The position numbers were made by a program, and so were the translations under genes. DNA of 7,370 nucleotides from the NCBI GenBank assembly GCA_910584195.1, contig CAJTYV010000069.1, positions 1-7,370 of the forward strand, given 5' to 3'. Of the stretch, positions 1-4,365 are shown in pieces. The notes beneath the pieces were generated by a model, which saw only the letters and a program-made list of their open reading frames with translations, was not told the DNA's origin and did not search any database. Source of the DNA: an uncultured Ruminococcus sp. GTDB taxonomy: Bacteria; Bacillota; Clostridia; Oscillospirales; Ruminococcaceae. The number at the start of each line of letters is the position of its first letter. Position 1 is the stretch's first letter.

Positions 1-17
1 TATAACCCTGCTCCTTT
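1..17 (-). promoter_or_regulatory. Possible ribosome binding site of the next gene (brxB expected)
   Basis: On the minus strand AAAGGAG occupies 17-11 and is followed by CAGGGTTATA up to the window edge, so a start codon at or just beyond base 1 would sit 9-10 bases downstream. Known BREX gene order predicts brxB (DUF1788) here. No coding sequence of that gene is visible, so this is a positional inference. An ATG at 20-18 in the minus direction lacks a Shine-Dalgarno and is less likely to be the start. Confidence 0.4.
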
Positions 18-22
18 CATTG

Positions 23-58
23 CCTGCGAGTCCGGGATTTCAATTCCAAACCCGCAGG
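23..58 (-). promoter_or_regulatory. 36-nt hairpin in the gap downstream of brxA
   Basis: The minus-strand RNA can fold CCTGCGGGTTTGGAAT onto ATCCCGGACTCGCAGG, giving about 16 pairs with one A-C mismatch and a four-base loop. Three pairs are G-U, which pair only in the minus-strand transcript and would be C-A mismatches on the plus strand. That favours an RNA structure in the brx message over a DNA operator. There is no U-tract after it, so it is not a standard terminator. It could tune expression of downstream genes by attenuation, RNA stability or processing; this is an inference. Confidence 0.5.
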
Positions 59-88
59 TTGAGAAATTCAATTTTCAGCCTTATCTCC

Positions 89-709
89 CTACATAAAACA
101 ATTGAATGCCGGAAATACTCTTTCATCATTGTTATTTCGTATTCCGTTTTCCAACACGGAACGAAGCAGGACCGGATTCAGATGCTCTGATTTAATATGA
201 TCCAAATAGCCATTTTCAACCAGAATTTTAATCATTACCTGTCGAATTTTCTTAATTGTACTATCGCTCCACGAAGAGACAAAATCATCCTGCTCCTGTA
301 TCTGCATGAAAAATATATTTATGTCCTTTTTTCCAAAGGAAAACTCCCGCAAACGATACTTTTCCCCGATTACCGTCAGCATAAAGTCCCATATCAGGCG
401 ATATCTTTTCATCATCGCATACAGGCAGATTTGCTTTGCTGTATCCGTTGGCTGCGTTGTTATCGCAGTAATCAAGCCTTTATCATTTAACGCATATAAT
501 CTTGCAAGGCAGGCTTTTGACATAGAGGCAAGTGATTTTTCCGTGGGATACTGAAACAAATTCTCATCCACAATCCGTTTCATCACTTCACTGTCCTCCA
601 AGCCCTCCGCCATTAATTTTGCAGTTGTCCGCATTTCATAAAATAAAAACTGTTCTCTGGTCAATTGTCCAGAACCTTTGTAGGGACTTGCATTATGCGT
701 TTCTGACAT
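89..709 (-). CDS. brxA: BrxA, BREX phage-defence protein (DUF1819 family)
   Basis: The 206-residue product matches my recollection of the BrxA/DUF1819 pattern: an N-terminal Y-K-G-S-G-Q-L segment, a helix with FYEMRTTAKLMAEGL, the block EVMKRIVDENLFQYPTEKS (about residues 41-59), a central ALNDKGLITAI / YAMMKRYRLIWDFM stretch (72-110), and a C-terminal SDSTIKKIRQVMIKILVENG (149-167). About 200 residues is the usual family length. No signal peptide or membrane segment is visible, so it should be cytoplasmic. BREX blocks phage replication using a methylation-based self mark; BrxA is a small helical protein reported to bind DNA, and its exact role is unsettled. It is normally the first operon gene, followed by brxB, brxC, pglX, pglZ and brxL, which would lie off the left edge. 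The ATG at 709 follows GGAGG with six intervening bases, which fixes the start. The family call is made by eye; no profile search was run. Confidence 0.85.
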   Translation of the reverse strand: MSETHNASPYKGSGQLTREQFLFYEMRTTAKLMAEGLEDSEVMKRIVDENLFQYPTEKSLASMSKACLARLYALNDKGLITAITTQPTDTAKQICLYAMMKRYRLIWDFMLTVIGEKYRLREFSFGKKDINIFFMQIQEQDDFVSSWSDSTIKKIRQVMIKILVENGYLDHIKSEHLNPVLLRSVLENGIRNNNDERVFPAFNCFM

Positions 710-860
710 TTGATACCTCCATGATTACAGATAAATCTTCCTATACTTTCTCAATACAAAGCCCTGTCAATATCCTGCTCGTCGGGATTCCCTATTTGTG
801 CCCGATTTTCACAGCCTGCCTAATTATTCTGCGTTTTTATAGCCAGTTCGTTATTATAAA
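710..860. other. Gap between Crp/Fnr gene and brxA
   Basis: Apart from the brxA promoter and RBS I see no gene here. A weak 5-bp stem (TCGGG 782-786, CCCGA 801-805) is followed by TTTT only on the plus strand. There is no convincing terminator for the regulator transcript, so some readthrough into brxA is possible. Confidence 0.5.
740..770 (-). promoter_or_regulatory. Promoter of brxA
   Basis: On the minus strand a perfect TTGACA (770-765) is followed after 19 bases by TATAGG (745-740); an alternative -10 AGTATA gives a 17-base spacer. Transcription would start around 733, leaving a short leader of about 25 bases that carries the GGAGG of brxA. The promoter lies between the Crp/Fnr gene and brxA, so the defence operon can be transcribed independently of the regulator, although no strong terminator separates them and readthrough is possible. 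Confidence 0.55.
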
Positions 861-1490
861 TCATTCCATTTCACACAGCTTATACGTTCCTTTTCCTATT
901 TTTTTGACTAAGCCGGCACTTTCGCTCTGATTCAAAACCCTCTGGAGTTGTCTTGCGCTGCAATGAAGATGAAAAGCTGCCTGCTCAATTCCCTTCAAGA
1001 CCCCATAGTCGCATTTATACTTCATATACGACATAACCCGCTCTGTAAGAGAGGCAGGAACGGCCTCCATGGTGGTCATCGTTCCGATTTTAGTGGAAAG
1101 GCTGTTGCAAATCAGAGCCAGAAACCTGTTATTCGAGAGCAGCGTTTCCCTGTTCTTATCAATGGAAAATGCGATACAAGTCAGGCTTTCAGCCGCTTCA
1201 GCGTAAACATCGCCGCTTCTGGGATAAAAGATGTCCATGTCTCCGAGAAAGTAGTCTGTTGTACCGTTTGACAAAGCATAGCGTGTGCCGTCATCACGAA
1301 TGATGTAAATATTGATAGAACCCTGCTCGACTATCTGGAACAATGATTCGGTCTGAAAAGGAGAACTCACGAATTCGCCTTTTTCATATTTTGTCAAATA
1401 AAAGTCTATATCTATCGTATCAAGGACAGAATGATATTTACTTTTGGCGATACAGGCGGCAACCTTTTTTTCATCAAATATTCTTTCCAT
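861..1490 (-). CDS. Crp/Fnr-family transcriptional regulator
   Basis: The 209-residue protein has the two-part layout of the Crp/Fnr family. Residues about 30-110 form a cyclic-nucleotide-binding-type beta barrel, with FQIVEQGSINIYIIRDDG, then GTTDYFLGDMDIFYP. A long helix follows (about 112-140), then a winged helix-turn-helix at about 148-205, with CSARQLQRVLNQSESAGLVK as recognition helix and a final GKGTYKL wing. It lacks an N-terminal four-cysteine cluster, so an Fnr-like oxygen-sensing iron-sulphur cluster is not supported. The barrel also lacks the clear R-x-A-x phosphate-binding signature, so cAMP is not a safe ligand guess. It most resembles YeiL-type or clostridial Crp/Fnr regulators found next to transporters. 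The start at 1490 follows AGGAG. It is divergent from the MATE gene, and a perfect palindrome lies 13 bases upstream of its start, suggesting autoregulation and control of the pump. Confidence 0.85.
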   Translation of the reverse strand: MERIFDEKKVAACIAKSKYHSVLDTIDIDFYLTKYEKGEFVSSPFQTESLFQIVEQGSINIYIIRDDGTRYALSNGTTDYFLGDMDIFYPRSGDVYAEAAESLTCIAFSIDKNRETLLSNNRFLALICNSLSTKIGTMTTMEAVPASLTERVMSYMKYKCDYGVLKGIEQAAFHLHCSARQLQRVLNQSESAGLVKKIGKGTYKLCEME

Positions 1491-1503
1491 GGAATTCTCC
1501 TAA

Positions 1504-1519
1504 CAAGACATATGTCTTG
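1504..1519. promoter_or_regulatory. Perfect 16-bp palindrome, likely Crp/Fnr operator
   Basis: CAAGACATATGTCTTG is its own reverse complement over all 16 bases and sits between the divergent regulator and MATE genes. Its centre (1511.5) is about 41.5 bases upstream of the start predicted from the MATE -10 box, the classic class II activator position of Crp/Fnr proteins. It also lies just downstream of the predicted start for the regulator promoter, where a bound protein would block transcription. The site sequence is not the CRP or FNR consensus. Binding by the neighbouring regulator is an inference. Confidence 0.6.
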
Positions 1520-1546
1520 CTTTTTGAATCAATTATACGATATAGT
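1517..1546 (+). promoter_or_regulatory. Promoter of the MATE gene
   Basis: TTGCTT (1517-1522) and TATAGT (1541-1546) are separated by 18 bases. The -35 box overlaps the right arm of the palindrome. Predicted transcription begins near 1553, giving a leader of about 24 bases that includes GGGAGG before the ATG at 1577. The -35 box is imperfect, as expected if an activator helps. Confidence 0.45.
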
Positions 1547-1560
1547 TGTAGAAAATTCAA
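1532..1560 (-). promoter_or_regulatory. Promoter of the Crp/Fnr regulator gene
   Basis: On the minus strand TTGAAT (1560-1555) is followed by a 17-base spacer and a perfect TATAAT (1537-1532). This is close to consensus and should be a strong constitutive promoter. Its start near 1525 places the palindrome at about +6 to +21, where binding would repress. The promoter overlaps the MATE promoter on the other strand, so the two may also exclude each other. Confidence 0.6.
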
Positions 1561-1576
1561 GGGAGGAAAGGTAAAT

Positions 1577-2219
1577 ATGCCATCTGTTTTTGAAGAAAAG
1601 AACAACCCGAAAGCAATTATGCGGGTTGGTTTGCCCGCAATGCTGGGGCAGCTTACCACATTAATCTATAATCTTGCCGACACATTTTTTGTATCATTGA
1701 CCAAGGAACCCGCAATGATTGCCGCCGTGACACTGTGCGCCCCTATATTGCTTATCATCATGTCCATTGCCTGTGTTTTTGGGATGGGCGGCGGCAGCGT
1801 GATCGCCAGATTATTGGGGGAAGAAAAGAAAGAGGAATCCGGCACCACTATGAATTTTTGTGTATATGCCATGGCCATTGCGGGAATTGCTGTTCTTGCT
1901 TTGGGACTGGCATTTTTGCAGCCATTGGCAAAAATCTCTGGCGCAGACGCAGAATTTTTTGAAAATCCTCTGCATGTCAGCTCCTATGCTTGGGATTATC
2001 AATATGATGACCAGCTATTTCCAGGCACTGGGTAAGGCGGTAAAATCACTGACCATTACACTTTTGAGAAATGCAGTGCTGTTTATTCCGGGTGTAATGA
2101 TTCTGAACCATTTTGGGAAACTGAACGGAGTCATTGCGGCACAGCCTGTTGTCGAAACATTGTTGGCAATAATTTGCATACTAATGTATATAATAGATAT
2201 AAAATCAGCTGGTCAATAA
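1577..2219 (+). pseudogene. MATE-family efflux transporter, internally deleted and frameshifted
   Basis: The first 130 codons from ATG 1577 (after GGGAGG) encode a normal MATE N-terminus: GLPAMLGQLTTLIYNLADTF (residues 18-37), a helix with LCAPILLIIMSIACVFGMGG, the loop SVIARLLGEEKKEE, and another helix ending near GADAEFFEN. The frame then runs to a stop at 2035 with non-MATE residues. From about 1968 the +1 frame resumes MATE sequence, APMLGIINMMTSYFQALGKA to VIAAQPVVETLLAIICILM, ending at 2219; this corresponds to the last helices. Intact family members have about 450 residues in 12 helices, against about 215 left here, so some 240 codons are missing. Intact MATE proteins are Na+ or H+ driven drug exporters of the cytoplasmic membrane. 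This copy should be non-functional even though its promoter region looks preserved. Confidence 0.85.
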
Positions 2220-2343
2220 TCGCTCCCTACCTGTTGTGGCATTAAAAAGAACCAGAAAAACCGTCTCTGCCCGCTTGTAACGATTCATAAATCTTATGTC
2301 AGTTTTTTGGATTTACACAAAACTTGAAACGTTCTCCAAAAAT

Positions 2344-2371
2344 CGAGTAGGGAAGAATTTCTCCCTACTCG
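2344..2371 (-). terminator. Stem-loop, probable minus-strand terminator
   Basis: A perfect 10-bp stem, CGAGTAGGGA with TCCCTACTCG, encloses an 8-base loop. On the minus strand it is followed by ATTTTTGG, a short U-tract, while the plus strand has no U-tract. It lies beyond the stronger stem-loop at 2430-2476 and could act as a second stop for transcripts from the kinase gene. Confidence 0.5.
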
Positions 2372-2377
2372 TCGCGC

Positions 2378-2419
2378 GGGGCGCACGTTGTGTAAGCAAC
2401 AATTTCATCTGTGCGCCCC
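2378..2419. repeat. Inverted repeat with nested stem-loop
   Basis: GGGGCGCAC (2378-2386) pairs perfectly with GTGCGCCCC (2411-2419). Inside, GTTG (2387-2390) can pair with CAAC (2397-2400), leaving ten unpaired bases. It is unusually GC-rich for this AT-rich gap and has no U-tract adjoining its outer stem. It may be a remnant of a mobile element end or part of a structured RNA; its function is unknown. Confidence 0.45.
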
Positions 2420-2429
2420 TGCGCATAAA

Positions 2430-2476
2430 AAAACGCTGCAATCTATCTTAAACTGTAATAAAGAGTGCAGCGTTTT
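2430..2476. terminator. Bidirectional intrinsic terminator between convergent genes
   Basis: AAAACGCTGCA (2430-2440) pairs with TGCAGCGTTTT (2466-2476) across a 25-base loop. The plus strand continues with TTTTATTGTTCTT and the minus strand with a run of seven T, so it can stop transcription in both directions and is stronger for the minus strand. It lies between the 3' ends of the MATE remnant and the APH-fold kinase gene, the expected place for a shared terminator. Confidence 0.65.
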
Positions 2477-2588
2477 ATTGTTCTTCCGCAGAACAGGTAT
2501 ATTATATTCAAAAAACCGTTTTATATGTTGTAACAGGCATTTTCCGAATCATAACCTGCTATATCTACGAAAAAACCGAAATTAAAAG

Positions 2589-3572
2589 CTATTCCGTTAC
2601 ACTTACACTATTTTCCAAAAATACCATTTTGCTATGCAGTTTCTCCCGCAGCTTAACCATCCAATCCGGTTCATTTGGGTATTTTTCGTCAAGACAGCGA
2701 ATTAATCTGGCATAAGAATATAAATTACAGAATCTGCGCATCAGGTTTAACTTTTCAGCATAATCTGGTTCTAACATTTTTACACTTTGATACCCTCGCA
2801 GAAAAGTAGTTTTTGCGATTAATTTCCTGTCTGCCGGAATATTCTCCAGCAATGCATCCAGAGCCTGTTCCAAATCAAGCAAAAAGAAGTGATACATACC
2901 ATCTTCAAAGTCAATTACTGTGCAGCATTGCCTGGTTTCATCCCAAAATACATTATCCGGCTCGAAATCGTAATGAACCAATCCAAAAGAATCATTTGTC
3001 TGCGGAAGCACCTCCAACGCTTGCTGAACCCCCTCCAACTCAACCAACATTTTATTGGGAGCATGGTATTTTTCAAGCGTTTTCCCAATCCATAGCAGGA
3101 CATCACGATATGTCCATTTTCTGATTTTCGGAGTATATTCAGCGGATAGGATATGAAGCTGTCCAAGAGCCTTTCCATACGCATACACAATATGATCATT
3201 ACAGTCGGAATCTTCTATGGAATTTCCGTCAGCCCCATCGAAGACACTGGCATAATATTCCCCCCAAATTGAATCAAGTGTAACAACAAGTTCGCCTGAA
3301 TTGGATGCAACTGGAATTACGGAAGGATAACTCCTGCTTTGCAGATAGCACAAAAATTCTAATTCGCCTTTTAGATTGTTTTCTATTTTCTCCGACACAG
3401 GAGATAAACGCAGAAAACGCATATTCCCATGCCATAAGAAAGGATAGATCGCATTTGATGAAATTCTAAAATGTTGCAGGCAATCATCAAGCGTCTGTGT
3501 ATCGTATTCCCAGCTTTTCAATGCAAACTTTGCAAGGTCATAGTTTTCGTATAAATATTTTAATTTTAGCAT
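2589..3572 (-). CDS. APH-fold phosphotransferase (aminoglycoside/choline kinase-like)
   Basis: The 327-residue protein carries the core of the phosphotransferase enzyme family: LVHYDFEPDNVFWD at 198-211 gives the Brenner motif H200-x-D202-x4-N207 with the catalytic aspartate D202, and TVIDFEDG (218-225) supplies the metal-binding D221. The N-terminal lobe (about 1-110) shows a nucleotide-binding layout with WHGNMRFLRLSP and GELEFLCYLQS, and the C-terminal lobe is helical. These enzymes transfer phosphate from ATP to a hydroxyl on a small molecule in the cytoplasm. The substrate cannot be read here; aminoglycosides, macrolides, homoserine, choline or sugars are all possible, and a resistance role should not be assumed. 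The ATG at 3572 follows AAAGG. Length and motifs look intact. A 21-codon ORF and a small hairpin precede it on the same transcript. Confidence 0.8.
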   Translation of the reverse strand: MLKLKYLYENYDLAKFALKSWEYDTQTLDDCLQHFRISSNAIYPFLWHGNMRFLRLSPVSEKIENNLKGELEFLCYLQSRSYPSVIPVASNSGELVVTLDSIWGEYYASVFDGADGNSIEDSDCNDHIVYAYGKALGQLHILSAEYTPKIRKWTYRDVLLWIGKTLEKYHAPNKMLVELEGVQQALEVLPQTNDSFGLVHYDFEPDNVFWDETRQCCTVIDFEDGMYHFFLLDLEQALDALLENIPADRKLIAKTTFLRGYQSVKMLEPDYAEKLNLMRRFCNLYSYARLIRCLDEKYPNEPDWMVKLREKLHSKMVFLENSVSVTE

Positions 3573-3585
3573 ATAAGTCCTTTCT

Positions 3586-3599
3586 GAAGCACTGGCTTC
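3586..3599 (-). promoter_or_regulatory. Small hairpin before the kinase RBS
   Basis: On the minus strand GAAGC-CAGT-GCTTC forms a 5-bp stem with a four-base loop. It starts seven bases after the stop codon of the 21-codon ORF and ends just before the AGAAAGGAC that holds the kinase Shine-Dalgarno. Ribosomes ending the short ORF would cover or release it. A role in translational coupling is plausible but the stem is short. Confidence 0.35.
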
Positions 3600-3605
3600 T
3601 ATCCG

Positions 3606-3671
3606 TTAATATAAATTCACCTCATATATTTCGGATTTATCACGACTCATATTCTTCTGATATGCTTTCAT
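3606..3671 (-). CDS. 21-residue leader ORF upstream of the kinase
   Basis: GGGAGG with an eight-base spacer precedes ATG at 3671, and the ORF ends with TAA at 3606-3608. The product begins MKAYQKNMSRDK and ends EVNLY; it is polar, with no membrane segment or signal peptide. It lies 33 bases upstream of the phosphotransferase ATG on the same predicted transcript, about 50 bases below the predicted transcription start. This arrangement resembles leader peptides that control resistance genes by ribosome stalling or coupling. It might also be the preserved N-terminus of a lost gene. I do not recognise a family. The strong Shine-Dalgarno is the main support for translation. Confidence 0.45.
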   Translation of the reverse strand: MKAYQKNMSRDKSEIYEVNLY

Positions 3672-3728
3672 GTCAATCGCCTCCCTTCGATAACAATGTA
3701 CTGCAACTTATTTTAATGTACCAAATTA

Positions 3729-3737
3729 ATTATACCA
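3729..3737 (-). promoter_or_regulatory. Extended -10 promoter for leader ORF and kinase
   Basis: On the minus strand TGGTATAAT gives a perfect TATAAT (3734-3729) preceded by the TGn extended -10 element. No good -35 box sits 16-18 bases upstream, which extended -10 promoters tolerate. Transcription would begin near 3722 and pass through the 21-codon ORF into the kinase gene. Confidence 0.5.
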
Positions 3738-3797
3738 CTTCCTTTCTCCATTTACGATAATAATATAGGGCATATCAATCGCTACGTCATATATTTG

Positions 3798-3893
3798 TTA
3801 TCGTTCCAGCAGCTTTTCAATTTTCTGTTTCTGCTCCTTCAAGTCATTCTGTTTCTCATACAGATTATTTCGCTCTTTGTACAGTTCTTTCAT
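3798..3893 (-). pseudogene. Coiled-coil C-terminal fragment of an unidentified protein
   Basis: From an ATG at 3893 the minus strand encodes 31 residues starting MKELYKERNNLYEKQNDLKE and ending KIEKLLER, rich in Glu, Lys, Asn and Gln with leucine/tyrosine spacing typical of a coiled coil. There is no Shine-Dalgarno before the ATG. The reading frame stays open upstream to 4406, but those residues are antisense to the HTH fragment and look like a shadow. I read it as the tail of a lost gene joined to foreign sequence near 3890; a genuine small protein is less likely. The source family was not recognised. Confidence 0.35.
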
Positions 3894-4227
3894 GCTGAAA
3901 GAAATACTTGGCAGCAAGAACACAAATGTCCGCCAGATTGCAAAGGTTACGGGAATTAGTGCTACAACACTATATTCTATTATACAAAAGGACTCCAATA
4001 TCCGATTTGACTTTGCCTTGCGGCTGGCAAACGAATTAGAAATTGATGTGAATGAGATATGTGCCGCCAGTCCCTTCTCCGGCGCTATTACTGAAGGGAT
4101 ATGGCACATTCCGCTGTTGAACTGCTTGCAGAGAATTATAAGGCAATGTTCGCACTTGATAATGCAAGAAATATTCTGCTCGATTTGGCAAAAGAATATT
4201 TGCAAAGCGAAATACTTGCAGAAGTAA
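3892..4227 (+). pseudogene. XRE-family HTH regulator, N-terminal fragment
   Basis: From ATG 3892 the sequence LKEILGSKNTNVRQIAKVTG, then ISATTLYSIIQKDSN, then LANELEIDVNEIC, is a clear lambda-repressor-like (XRE) helix-turn-helix of about 60 residues, with the recognition helix at ISATTLYSII. It continues to about PFSGAITEG (near 4098), after which residues up to the stop at 4227 are unlike the family because the DNA there encodes another protein in a different frame. Clostridial relatives commonly run to about 110-130 residues with a second C-terminal region. There is no convincing Shine-Dalgarno before 3892, and the DNA upstream is antisense to the coiled-coil fragment, so promoter and RBS are probably lost. 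A TTG at 3877 extends the frame but adds no family residues. Non-functional remnant is the best reading. Confidence 0.6.
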
Positions 4228-4298
4228 CCGATAGCCAGTTTGGAAAAGGTTGTTCTGAATATGTTGCACATGCTATTCAACATTATTATGGCGTATAA
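4101..4298 (+). pseudogene. C-terminal fragment of an unidentified protein, out of frame with the HTH
   Basis: This frame encodes 65 residues beginning MAHSAVELLAENYK and ending SEYVAHAIQHYYGV, with protein-like composition and an amphipathic helical pattern. It is in a different frame from the XRE fragment and its ATG has no properly spaced Shine-Dalgarno (GGG lies two bases away). The ending, with a glycine-rich turn followed by a final helix, faintly resembles the last helices of TipAS effector domains of MerR regulators, but this is a weak impression. It ends two bases before the IS66-type end at 4301. Most likely it is a gene 3' end fused to the HTH fragment by deletion. Confidence 0.35.
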
Positions 4299-4300
4299 TG

Positions 4301-4352
4301 GTAAGTAGGTAATCATCCGTACCTTGACTTTCAAAAACAGCCACCTGTTTAT
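4301..4352. repeat. IS66-type terminal sequence, copy 1
   Basis: These 52 bases match 7319-7370 in the same orientation with one difference (C at 4338, T at 7356). The match runs to the end of the window, so the repeat is probably longer. It marks the tnpC-side end of two IS copies. Confidence 0.85.
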
Positions 4353-4361
4353 CAGGTGGCT
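4339..4361 (-). terminator. Intrinsic terminator of tnpC
   Basis: On the minus strand AGCCACCTG and CAGGTGGCT form a perfect 9-bp stem around ATAAA, followed by GTTTTTG. It starts five bases after the tnpC stop codon, inside the IS end, and would end transposase transcription before the neighbouring DNA. Confidence 0.7.
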
Positions 4362-4365
4362 TAAG

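Larger units (their letters stand above)
2220..2588. other. 369-base gap with three stem-loops and no gene
   Basis: No credible coding sequence is visible; the 65-codon frame at 2388-2585 runs across the stem-loops, lacks a Shine-Dalgarno and has no protein-like pattern. The gap holds the stem-loops at 2344-2371, 2378-2419 and 2430-2476. Bases 2220-2340 and 2480-2588 show nothing I can name. Confidence 0.6.

Noticed and set aside
782..805. Terminator for the Crp/Fnr gene
   Set aside because: The stem is only 5 bp and the T-run follows on the plus strand, while the gene is on the minus strand.
948..1271. Plus-strand open frame of 107 codons
   Set aside because: Entirely antisense to the Crp/Fnr gene, with no Shine-Dalgarno and no family resemblance.
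89..1490. A new defence system formed by BrxA and the Crp/Fnr protein
   Set aside because: brxA belongs to a known BREX type and has its own promoter; adjacency alone does not show that the regulator is part of it.
2344..2476. CRISPR array or integron attC sites
   Set aside because: The three stems differ in sequence and size, with no repeated unit or regular spacing and no attC core sites or integrase nearby.
2388..2585. 65-codon plus-strand gene
   Set aside because: No RBS, spans two stem-loops including a terminator, and its composition is not protein-like.
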